Below, in pieces: positions 1-5,629 of a DNA stretch of 5,629 nt. The number at the start of each line of letters is the position of its first letter. Positions within the stretch are counted from its first letter, which is position 1. The notes under the pieces were generated by a model. The model was not told the DNA's origin and searched no databases. It saw only the letters and a list, made by a program, of their open reading frames with translations. The position numbers and the translations under genes were made by a program. The DNA comes from Bryobacterales bacterium (lineage in GTDB: Bacteria; Acidobacteriota; Terriglobia; Bryobacterales; Bryobacteraceae): assembly GCA_003164075.1 (NCBI GenBank), contig PLRZ01000332.1:1-5629 (forward strand), in the 5' to 3' direction.

Positions 1-99
1 CTTCCAGCCCTGGCCGTAGCCCGAACTGGTATTGAGGATCCGGCCATTGCCGTCGACCTCGATCACTGTGACGCCTTTGGGATTGCAACAAGTTGCCAT
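1..99 (-). CDS. Partial short ORF, Cys-Cys N-terminus, divergent from YcaO gene; unknown function
   Basis: The frame begins at ATG (complement of 97-99) and stays open for 33 codons to the left edge, so its length and stop are unknown. The start is well supported: AAAGGA (complement of 105-110) lies 5 nt upstream. The product begins MATCCNPKGVTVIEVDGNG and continues through RILNTSSGYGQGWK. I do not recognise a family. There is no signal peptide or membrane segment in the visible part. It has adjacent cysteines at positions 4-5 and a Thr-Ser-Ser-Gly-Tyr-Gly-Gln-Gly stretch, residue types that YcaO cyclodehydratases can modify. It is divergent from a YcaO gene across 87 bp, so it could be a substrate peptide or a partner protein. 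Cysteines so close to the N-terminus are unusual for a precursor, whose leader normally comes first. It could equally be the start of a larger unrelated protein, and the GVTVIEVDGNGR part would suit a beta-rich fold. Existence is fairly likely; function is open. Confidence 0.6.
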   Translation of the reverse strand, partial: MATCCNPKGVTVIEVDGNGRILNTSSGYGQGWK

Positions 100-186
100 A
101 AGTTTCCTTTCCGAGAGAAAAAACGTTCATTGAGTGTAGCGCTAAATGTTCGAATTGAGGGACAAGATAATGAGAGACTTTAGCAA
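100..186. promoter_or_regulatory. Divergent intergenic region between short ORF and YcaO gene
   Basis: These 87 bp are AT-richer than the flanking genes and must hold the 5' signals of both divergent genes unless one is leaderless. An 8-bp perfect palindrome TAGCGCTA sits at 137-144 and a TTCGAA palindrome at 149-154. A similar pair, GTTCATTGAG (125-134) and GTTCGAATTGAG (148-159), flanks the first palindrome as an imperfect direct repeat and could be an operator. GATAAT at 166-171 resembles a -10 for the + strand but lacks a convincing -35, and it would leave only about 8 nt of leader. No strong sigma-70 promoter is visible on either strand, so the regulatory role is inferred from position. 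Confidence 0.35.
105..110 (-). promoter_or_regulatory. Shine-Dalgarno of the divergent short ORF
   Basis: The complement reads AAAGGA followed by AACTT and then ATG, a near-consensus Shine-Dalgarno with 5-nt spacing. It is the main evidence that the truncated frame at the left edge is a translated gene. It is clearly better than the site in front of the YcaO gene. Confidence 0.6.
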
Positions 187-1926
187 ATGCTCCCAATTGA
201 CTTGGCCGGGGCCGGCATTCCGCGCGATATCTTACTGCGATTCTCCACAAGTCTCGCCACGCAGGGATTCTCGCTGGGGCCCCAGGGGATGCTGCGCATT
301 CTGCTGGCGAGGGATCTTCTCGATCGCGGTATCTCGCCGCTTTGCCCTACGGATCGAGCTACTCTGTTGGTCGAACCGGGTCCGGATTACTGGATCGCCG
401 GCCCGCTCCTGCTGCCGCGCAGGCTCAGTTGCATGGCCTGTCTGCGGCACTGGCTCAGGACCACCCGCCTGCCCGATGCCCCTGATCGCGCCGGGGACGT
501 TACACCCTGCGAGCCCGCCGCCCTCCGGATGATCGCAGCCCTGGCCTCCCAATACCTTGCGGGCAACCCCAGCCCCTATGTTACCGATGGCCTCGTCAGC
601 GTGGCAGCCGACGGGCGCGGCGTGGTGCATCCCATCCATCCCGTTCGCGGATGCTGGGAGTGCGGCGACCGGATACGGCACGGCCCCGCGGAAGGCATTC
701 GCGTTCATTGCAGCCCGCTGACCGGCATTATCCGGCACATGGAAATCGGAGCCGCTCCCGAAGGAGGTCTCTATCATGCGGCCGCGACCTTTTTCACGCC
801 GCCGCCGGCCCTCGGAGATCGGGTGCTCCTGCGGCCACGGCACGCCTATGGCCGTGGCGCGACGGCCGAAGAGGCCGAAATCAGTTGTCTGGCCGAAGCA
901 CTGGAACGTTACAGCATCATTTACCGTGGCGACGAACCCGTCGTTCAGGCCCGTTTCGGAGACCTGCCAGGGGCTGTTTCTCCGAACCTGATTCTGCACT
1001 TTAGCGAGCGGCAGTTCGCCGGGCGGGACCGATGGAACCCGGCCCACTCGGAGTTCCAAAACGTGCCCGTCCGGTTTGACCCCGAAACGGCGGTTGGATG
1101 GGTGGAGGCCCAAAGGATTGCGGGCGGACCGCCGGCATGGCTTCCGGCGGCTCACTGCTATATGTGGTATGCGTTCCAGCCGGGCGAACCGCGCATTGCG
1201 CTTTCCGACAGTAACGGCTGCGCCCTGGGACGCACCGTCGAAGAAGCCACCCTGAGCGGCCTGATGGAACTGGTAGAACGGGATGCCGTGGCCATCTGGT
1301 GGTATAACCGTCTGCGCCGCCCCGCGCTTCCACCGGAAGAGTTGGAGGATGAGCCGCTGCGGTCCGTGATGGCAACCTTCGCCGCCATGGGCCGCCCCAT
1401 CCAATTGCTCGACATCGCCACCGACCTGGGAATTCCGGTGGTTGCCGCGATTGCCCCGCACGAATCCGGCACGGAGCCGTTCTTCGCGAGTTCCGCCAAC
1501 TGGTCGCGGCGCGCCGCTGCGCGAAAGGCCGTGTGGGAAGTCTGCCAGATCTGGCACTCTGTCACGCGGCGCAAACAATGCGGTGAAGAACTGGCCGCCT
1601 GGCTCCTGACCGCGACCACGCTCACCGAGCCCTGGCTGGTTCCCGATGGCGTCGCCCCGGCGCATGCGGACCTGGACTCGGGCGATGCCCCCCGAGGACT
1701 GGCCGCCGCCGTCGAACGCCTTCAATCGGCCGGACTGGACCCGCTGGTACTGGACCTCAGCCGCAACGATGTGGCGCTGCCCGCGGTTCGCGTAGTGGTT
1801 CCCGGCCTCCGCCACTTCTGGGCCCGCTTTGGCGCGGGGCGCCTCTATCGAACGCCGGTGCGCATGGGCTGGCTGTCCGAACCCACACAGGAAGATGCGC
1901 TCAACCCCATCTGCTGCATGATCTGA
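187..1926 (+). CDS. YcaO-domain TOMM-type cyclodehydratase with N-terminal zinc-tetracysteine region
   Basis: This 579-residue protein belongs to the YcaO superfamily, SagD/TOMM branch. Members use ATP to activate a peptide backbone amide, typically turning Cys/Ser/Thr into azolines in RiPP precursors. Residues about 60-160 match the region before YcaO in fused cyclodehydratases: GPDYWIAGPLLLP, then CMAC (C82, C85) and CWEC (C156, C159), a likely structural zinc site. YcaO spans about 205-579. Motif 1 is YGRGAT (221-226) with EALER (237-241, Arg replacing the usual Lys of GKG). Motif 2 is SDSNGCALG (340-348) with ELVERDAVAIWWYNR (361-375). An R446...E451...Q454 helix follows, and the C-terminal block is VVVPGLRHFW (536-545) with GRLY (551-554). 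The end is LNPICCMI, lacking the PxP-type tail common in azoline-forming members. TAG at 181-183 closes the frame upstream, so ATG 187 is the earliest start; GAGAG at 172-176 is a weak ribosome site. At 579 residues it is shorter than TruD/LynD-type fusions (about 780). The first 60 residues show no clear winged-helix leader-binding domain. The peptide substrate is unknown. Confidence 0.9.
   Translation: MLPIDLAGAGIPRDILLRFSTSLATQGFSLGPQGMLRILLARDLLDRGISPLCPTDRATLLVEPGPDYWIAGPLLLPRRLSCMACLRHWLRTTRLPDAPDRAGDVTPCEPAALRMIAALASQYLAGNPSPYVTDGLVSVAADGRGVVHPIHPVRGCWECGDRIRHGPAEGIRVHCSPLTGIIRHMEIGAAPEGGLYHAAATFFTPPPALGDRVLLRPRHAYGRGATAEEAEISCLAEALERYSIIYRGDEPVVQARFGDLPGAVSPNLILHFSERQFAGRDRWNPAHSEFQNVPVRFDPETAVGWVEAQRIAGGPPAWLPAAHCYMWYAFQPGEPRIALSDSNGCALGRTVEEATLSGLMELVERDAVAIWWYNRLRRPALPPEELEDEPLRSVMATFAAMGRPIQLLDIATDLGIPVVAAIAPHESGTEPFFASSANWSRRAAARKAVWEVCQIWHSVTRRKQCGEELAAWLLTATTLTEPWLVPDGVAPAHADLDSGDAPRGLAAAVERLQSAGLDPLVLDLSRNDVALPAVRVVVPGLRHFWARFGAGRLYRTPVRMGWLSEPTQEDALNPICCMI
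1845..1926. other. Convergent 3' overlap of YcaO and kinase genes
   Basis: The YcaO stop (TGA, 1924-1926) lies inside the kinase frame, and the kinase stop (TAG, complement of 1845-1847) lies inside the YcaO frame, giving an 82-bp tail-to-tail overlap. The kinase tail encoded here follows the point where the recognisable kinase-TPR architecture ends (RYPPLLKKLGF, residues 696-706). It may therefore be an extension acquired when the two genes were brought together. The overlap itself is directly visible; its origin is inferred. Confidence 0.9.
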
Positions 1927-4094
1927 CTCTGCAGTTGCCGGACCGGCGGATCCATCTGGCAGATGATCCCGGCCGTGAAACCCAGTTTTTTCAAAAGAGG
2001 AGGATAGCGCGGATCGTCACGCACTCGATCGACGTGGGGATTCGTCGCCACCGAAAGCACCGTGCTCTTGCCCTGTGCGTAAGCTTTCTCCAGGATCTGA
2101 AACGCTCGTGTTTCATCGCCCGTGCGCGCGTAGATTCCGGCCAATAACATGACTTCCGCGCCTTCTTTCGCCCAGCGCTCCTCCACGGCGCGGGCCAGGC
2201 GGGTAGCCTCCCCGGCGCGGCCGGCGGCTACCGCCAGACTGGCGCGGGCCAGCATCACGGTGGTCGCCTTGGCATTCAGCCGCTCGGCCTCCGACACTTC
2301 ATCGGCAGCCCGCGCCAAGTCGCTTTTCTGTTCCAGGTATCTCGCCAGCATCAGATGAGAGTTGGGCTTGTCGTTCTGATAGCGGATGAGCCGCGCGGTG
2401 GACGCCGCAAGCTGGTTCTGGTCCCTTGCGACGAAGCAGACGGTAGCCCAGGCCAGAACGGCATAGTAATCGGTGGCGTCTCGGGCGATCGCCAGGCGGC
2501 ATTCCTCCAATGCCCGCCTCAGGCGGCCGGTTTTCATGAGGTACAGCCCATACCAGCTATGGATCTGGGCATCGTCCTGTCCCAGAGTCAGGGCTTTTTG
2601 AAACTCGGGCTCCGCATGAGGCCACTCCCGCAGATCCAGAGAGCGCACGAACCCCAGGACGCCGTGGGCCAGCGCCAGACGGTCATTCTTTATCAGCGCT
2701 TTCATGGACGCTTCGCGAGCCTTGGTGAGGAGATCCTCGTCCGGAAAGAATTCGAAGTTGTAGGCCTTTGCGTAGGTGCCGGCCAGATCGGCCCAAACCG
2801 TGGCCGCATCGGGCTCCAGCGCGAGCGCCTGACGGAACTCCTCGATAGCCGTCCGGTAGTCCGTTTCATTGACCCGGCTGGCAGTCTCGAGACCCAGCCT
2901 CCAGTGATCCCGCGCCGCGCCGGTGCGCGGTTCCGATCGCTGGGGACGCAAAGCCAGAAGCGTGCCCGCCACCACCACCGGTAGCGCACCTATTCCGGCG
3001 GCCAGGATCGCCCTCCGGCGTGACCACCGCCGCTCCCCGCCGATCTCCAGCAGTGACAGAATCTCGAAAACGGACGCCGGCCGCAACGCCGGGTCGCGCT
3101 CGACACACGCCCGAATCGCCGCTGTCCATCGCGGGTCCAAATCCTTCACGTACTGGCGCGGGGAGGGCGCCTCGGCATTCAGCCGCGCCGCCGCGACAGC
3201 CACCGGCGAATCCCCCTCGAAGGGTTGCCTTCCCGTGACCATCTCGAACATGACGATGCCCAGAGCGTGAATATCGGACTGAACCGTGGCCCGCTGTCCC
3301 AACAACTGCTCCGGCGCCATGTAGGGGGGTGTGCCGGCGAACGCGGACATGGTCTCCTGCGTTTCGCCCGTGGGTTTCGCTTCCCGCGCCAGCCCGAAAT
3401 CCATGATCACCATGCGGACAGAATCGCCCTCGGGAACCCGCATGATATTTCCAGGTTTGAGGTCGCGATGGATGATTCCCTTCTCATGCGCGGCCGCAAG
3501 CCCGTTGATCAATTGCCTGACCATGGCGGCGGCTTCCGCGGACGGGATTTGGCCCTGTTTGATCCGTTCCGCCAGTGTCTCGCCCTCCAGTAGTTCCATG
3601 GTGAAGAAGACGGGTCCGGTTTCGCGCGCTGGAGGAATAAACAGGTCGAAGAGCTGGCAGACATTTGGATGTTTGATCTGGATCGCCGCCTTCAGTTCTT
3701 TCTTGAGCCGTTCCAGCGCGCCCGGGTCGGCCGACTCCTGCGGTCTCAGAGTCTTCAGCGCAATCCGGCTTTCGAGCCACTGGTCATACGCCTCATACAC
3801 CTCGCCAAATCCTCCCCGGCCCAGGCGGCGCACCACTTCGAACCGCTCGGCCAGCACCGCGCCAACCTCAATGGACCAGTTCTCCACAGTGAATGCGCCA
3901 GGATTCGCTACCCACACCGGATCCTTCAGAAAACTATCGTTGTTCTGGTTGATGGCGAGGAGCCGGCGCACAGCCACTGCGACTTCCGGGTCGGTCGACT
4001 CGAGCCTCAGCAACAGGGCGTCACGTTCCGGGGGAGGCAGATCCAGAGCGGAATAGAAATGGGGTTCGACACGCCGCCAGTCGTCGGGGGTCAT
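1845..4094 (-). CDS. Membrane Ser/Thr protein kinase with C-terminal TPR repeats
   Basis: This 749-residue Hanks-type kinase phosphorylates Ser/Thr on partner proteins. Residues 1-50 (DDWRRVEPHFYSALDLPPPER, then a short helical stretch) resemble the helical prefix common in acidobacterial and planctomycete kinases. The kinase domain (about 85-350) appears complete: glycine loop GRGGFGEV (92-99), ATP-binding K114 in ALK, alpha-C E133, HRDLKPGN (209-216, catalytic D211), DFG (232-234), APE (260-262), D274 and R338. A hydrophobic segment, about 362-382 after an Arg-rich RRWSRRR, is the probable single membrane span. It would put the kinase in the cytoplasm and the TPR-like helices (about 396-700) outside. 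Repeats are clearest at AIEEFRQALALEPDAATVW and LEECRLAIARDATDYY. The last 40 or so residues (707-749) look atypical and partly overlap the YcaO gene. The start ATG overlaps the sigma stop as ATGA with no separate Shine-Dalgarno, so translational coupling is likely. Confidence 0.93.
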   Translation of the reverse strand: MTPDDWRRVEPHFYSALDLPPPERDALLLRLESTDPEVAVAVRRLLAINQNNDSFLKDPVWVANPGAFTVENWSIEVGAVLAERFEVVRRLGRGGFGEVYEAYDQWLESRIALKTLRPQESADPGALERLKKELKAAIQIKHPNVCQLFDLFIPPARETGPVFFTMELLEGETLAERIKQGQIPSAEAAAMVRQLINGLAAAHEKGIIHRDLKPGNIMRVPEGDSVRMVIMDFGLAREAKPTGETQETMSAFAGTPPYMAPEQLLGQRATVQSDIHALGIVMFEMVTGRQPFEGDSPVAVAAARLNAEAPSPRQYVKDLDPRWTAAIRACVERDPALRPASVFEILSLLEIGGERRWSRRRAILAAGIGALPVVVAGTLLALRPQRSEPRTGAARDHWRLGLETASRVNETDYRTAIEEFRQALALEPDAATVWADLAGTYAKAYNFEFFPDEDLLTKAREASMKALIKNDRLALAHGVLGFVRSLDLREWPHAEPEFQKALTLGQDDAQIHSWYGLYLMKTGRLRRALEECRLAIARDATDYYAVLAWATVCFVARDQNQLAASTARLIRYQNDKPNSHLMLARYLEQKSDLARAADEVSEAERLNAKATTVMLARASLAVAAGRAGEATRLARAVEERWAKEGAEVMLLAGIYARTGDETRAFQILEKAYAQGKSTVLSVATNPHVDRVRDDPRYPPLLKKLGFTAGIICQMDPPVRQLQSQIMQQMGLSASSCVGSDSQPMRTGVR

Positions 4095-4705
4095 GGAGCA
4101 CTATCGGAGGGTGACGCCCCCAGGGCCCGCTGCCGCCCGGAATCGTCAAGGAAATCGAGCATTAAGCCGCGCGCCGCCGCCCATTTGCGTCTCACGTTTC
4201 GGGCAGACATCCCCAGTTCCCGCGCGATTTCGTCTTCCGTCAGGCCGCCATAGAACCGCAGTTCCACGATTCGCTCAAAATCCGGATCGAAGTTTCGGAG
4301 CCGGGTCAAAGCTTCGTCCAGGGCCAGGAGTTCTTCGTGACCTTCCCCCGCCTTCAACAGGACGCTCTCCGGTTGCACCTTCACATGCTGGTGCTTTTGG
4401 GCATTGCGGGTCTTGGCGTGGTCAATCAGCTTATGGCGCATAGTTGTCGCCATCTGCGCGAAAAAGTGGTCCCGGTCCCGCCAATCGATCTTGTCGTTCT
4501 TGAAGAGCGCCACGAACGCCTCGTTCACCAGCGCGGTAGGCTGGAGAGTGTGGTCCTTGCGCTCTCCCGCCATTGCCCGCCGGGCCATCCGCCGGAGGTG
4601 CTGGTAGACTACATCGAAAAGGCGGTCTCCGGCTTCCTGCTCCCCTGCCTGGACCTTCTTCAGCAGGAGCGTGATCTGTGCATTGTCTGTCAGAGGCTGT
4701 TGCAA
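4091..4705 (-). CDS. ECF-type RNA polymerase sigma factor, TIGR02999-like
   Basis: This 204-residue group 4 sigma factor directs RNA polymerase to a dedicated promoter set. It resembles the acidobacterial/planctomycete TIGR02999 (Sig-70_X6) group: residues 28-100 form region 2, with the characteristic HTLQPTALVNEAF (52-64) and FFAQMATTMRHKLIDHAKTR (81-100). Region 4 includes ELRFYGGLTEDEIARELGMS (148-167) and RNVRRKWAAARG (169-180), the helix-turn-helix for the -35 element. The predicted start is TTG (complement of 4703-4705). TAG lies four codons upstream in frame and no ATG or GTG is available before region 2. There is no good Shine-Dalgarno, so the start is less certain than the gene. The stop overlaps the kinase start as ATGA. 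In this family the paired kinase is expected to control sigma activity, instead of a classical anti-sigma factor; none is visible here. Confidence 0.92.
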   Translation of the reverse strand: MQQPLTDNAQITLLLKKVQAGEQEAGDRLFDVVYQHLRRMARRAMAGERKDHTLQPTALVNEAFVALFKNDKIDWRDRDHFFAQMATTMRHKLIDHAKTRNAQKHQHVKVQPESVLLKAGEGHEELLALDEALTRLRNFDPDFERIVELRFYGGLTEDEIARELGMSARNVRRKWAAARGLMLDFLDDSGRQRALGASPSDSAP

Positions 4706-4721
4706 GGAACAAGACTACCCG

Positions 4722-4741
4722 GCGAATTCTAAAGCGAATTC
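4722..4741. repeat. Tandem GCGAATTC direct repeat in sigma leader
   Basis: GCGAATTC occurs at 4722-4729 and again at 4734-4741, separated by TAAA, so the copies are 12 bp apart. They lie between the TATAAT and the sigma start, spanning the predicted transcription start. This suits a protein-binding site or an autoregulatory element, but with only two short copies it may be coincidental. Confidence 0.55.
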
Positions 4742-4747
4742 ATTATA
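4742..4747 (-). promoter_or_regulatory. Putative -10 box (TATAAT) of the sigma-kinase operon
   Basis: The complement reads TATAAT, an exact sigma-70 -10 consensus in a locally AT-rich stretch of otherwise GC-rich DNA. It would place the transcription start near 4735 and give a leader of about 30 nt before the TTG codon. The hexamer 17 nt upstream (ATGTGT) is a poor -35, so the promoter may need an activator or may be chance. Confidence 0.5.
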
Positions 4748-4811
4748 GTATAAGCGCGGCGAACACACATCGGCTATCGAATACCGCTTGCGTGGAGTCG
4801 ATTTGCGTAAG

Positions 4812-4845
4812 AACTTCGGTCCCCTTGGAGGGATGTGGGGAAGTT
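4812..4845 (-). terminator. Weak hairpin after the dipeptidase gene
   Basis: AACTTC (4812-4817) pairs perfectly with GAAGTT (4840-4845), and CCC (4821-4823) can pair with GGG (4837-4839) inside it. On the - strand the hairpin begins 1 nt past the dipeptidase stop. No uridine run follows, only CTTAC, so it is a poor intrinsic terminator. It may instead protect the 3' end or be chance. Confidence 0.25.
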
Positions 4846-4846
4846 G

Positions 4847-5629
4847 CTATTTCGCCCGTTTCGCCGCCTGCTCCACTTCGCGCATCACGCGTAGCGTATT
4901 GCCGCCCAGAATCTTCAGAATGTCGTCATCGGAAAACCCGCGCTCCATCAATCCGCGCACCAGATTGGGCATCCTGGAAATGTCTTCCATGCCTTCGGGC
5001 AGCATATCGTCCACGCCATCGAAGTCGGAGCCCAGCCCCACGTGGTCTATGCCGGCGATCTTCACGGCATGCTCGAAATGATCGAGCAGTTCGCTCAGCG
5101 GAATGCGCCCCAATTTCGCCAGGCGCGCGGCATTGATCTTGCGGACCGCGGGACCGTTCTGCGTGCGGTCGCCGAACTTGGGCGTACTCTCGTCGATGGC
5201 GTCCTGCTGCGTCATTTCATCCTTCAACGCAGCCTGCCGCTCCTGAAAGCCGGAGTCGAGGAAACCCTCGTAGTAATTGATGTGCACCACGCCGCCCTTG
5301 GCCGCCAGGGCGCGCAGCATGTCGTCGGTCATATTGCGCGGCGCACTGGCGAGCGCCCGGCACGAAGAGTGCGATGCGATAATCGGCGCCGACGAAGTCT
5401 CCAGCGCGTCGTAGAAAGTCGTGTCGGAGACGTGGGAGATGTCCACCATCATGCCCAGGCGATTCATCTCGCGCACCACCTGCTTGCCGAAATCGGTGAG
5501 GCCGTTATGTTCCGGCGGCTTGCTGGAGGTGTCGGCCCACGGAGTGTGGTTGGTGTGCGTCAAGGTCATGTAGCGCGCACCGAGTTCAAAATAAGTGCGC
5601 AGGATGGATAGGTCGGAATCGATCGCCTG
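4847..5629 (-). CDS. Membrane dipeptidase, peptidase family M19, C-terminal part
   Basis: The visible 260 residues are the C-terminal portion of an M19 (renal dipeptidase-like) zinc enzyme that hydrolyses dipeptides, often with broad specificity including D-residues at the C-terminal position. The frame is open to the right edge. It begins QAIDSDLSILRTYFELGARY before MTLTHTNHTPW, so the internal Met (complement of 5567-5569) is not the true start. Family zinc ligands appear as the His of VDISH (visible residue 66) and the His of IIASHSS (87). The catalytic-site Asp appears in GLGSDFDGV (202). The closing block LGGNTLRVM is typical. The bridging Glu, expected in an EGG motif just before QAID, lies beyond the window along with the HxD motif and any signal peptide. 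It is on the same strand as the sigma gene but 141 bp upstream of it, with a promoter-like element between, so it is probably a separate unit. Identity is confident; substrate is not determined. Confidence 0.93.
   Translation of the reverse strand, partial: QAIDSDLSILRTYFELGARYMTLTHTNHTPWADTSSKPPEHNGLTDFGKQVVREMNRLGMMVDISHVSDTTFYDALETSSAPIIASHSSCRALASAPRNMTDDMLRALAAKGGVVHINYYEGFLDSGFQERQAALKDEMTQQDAIDESTPKFGDRTQNGPAVRKINAARLAKLGRIPLSELLDHFEHAVKIAGIDHVGLGSDFDGVDDMLPEGMEDISRMPNLVRGLMERGFSDDDILKILGGNTLRVMREVEQAAKRAK

Noticed and set aside
146..532. Overlapping + strand frame beginning MFELRDKIMRDFSK, considered as an alternative N-terminus of the YcaO gene joined by a frameshift
   Set aside because: Only the first 15 or so residues look protein-like, and the rest is out-of-frame shadow. 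The YcaO frame has its own ATG at 187, and the GPLLLP/CMAC region is fully in that frame, so no frameshift is needed.
232..1815. Long 527-codon open frame on the - strand opposite the YcaO gene
   Set aside because: It is a shadow of a GC-rich gene: its translation is low-complexity (Gly, Arg, Gln, His rich), has no recognisable domain, and lies fully antisense to a protein with clear conserved motifs.
1927..2000. Search for a bidirectional terminator downstream of the YcaO stop
   Set aside because: The region is kinase coding sequence. The TTTTTT at 1986-1991 is not preceded by a convincing GC-rich stem.
2355..2984. 209-codon + strand frame antisense to the kinase TPR region
   Set aside because: Shadow of the kinase gene: no domain and no convincing ribosome site, while the opposite strand encodes clear TPR-like helices.
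3331..4056. 241-codon Ser/Arg-rich + strand frame antisense to the kinase domain
   Set aside because: Low-complexity Ser/Arg translation typical of an antisense frame; the - strand carries the intact HRD, DFG and APE motifs here.
5042..5611. 189-codon + strand frame antisense to the dipeptidase
   Set aside because: It is antisense to conserved M19 zinc-site motifs and its own translation has no recognisable fold.
1..5629. CRISPR array, tRNA, rRNA, insertion sequence or attachment site
   Set aside because: No regularly spaced repeats, cloverleaf sequence, transposase, terminal inverted repeats or integrase were seen. Coding sequence fills nearly the whole window.

Overview
This GC-rich, gene-dense window looks like chromosome from an Acidobacteriota-type bacterium, possibly Solibacter/Bryobacter-like. 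That placement is an inference. It rests on a TIGR02999-type ECF sigma factor translationally coupled to a Ser/Thr kinase-TPR receptor, plus a nearby M19 membrane dipeptidase, gene types common in that phylum. No rRNA or other taxonomic marker is present.

Left part (1-1926). A YcaO-family protein of the TOMM/azoline cyclodehydratase type (187-1926, + strand) carries a shortened N-terminal region with a Cx2C...Cx2C zinc site. An 87-bp intergenic stretch separates it from a divergent short reading frame (99 down to 1, - strand). That frame has a good Shine-Dalgarno, begins Met-Ala-Thr-Cys-Cys-Asn-Pro and runs off the left edge. A YcaO enzyme next to a Cys/Ser/Thr/Gly-rich frame suggests a RiPP or peptide-backbone modification locus. 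No dehydrogenase, protease, transporter or complete precursor is visible here, so the product and substrate are unknown.

Middle (1845-4747). A bicistronic signalling operon lies on the - strand: ECF sigma factor (4705 to 4091), then a membrane Ser/Thr kinase with TPR repeats (4094 to 1845). The two overlap by ATGA. A perfect TATAAT -10 hexamer and a tandem GCGAATTC repeat lie just upstream of the sigma gene, whose only plausible start is TTG. The 3' end of the kinase gene overlaps the 3' end of the convergent YcaO gene by 82 bp, with no room for a terminator between them.

Right part (4847-5629). The C-terminal 260 residues of an M19 (renal dipeptidase-like) membrane dipeptidase are encoded on the - strand, and its 5' end lies beyond the window. 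The 141-bp gap between it and the sigma gene holds a weak hairpin, the sigma promoter and the repeats.

The sigma and kinase very probably work together. A functional link between them, the YcaO locus and the dipeptidase is not shown by the sequence.
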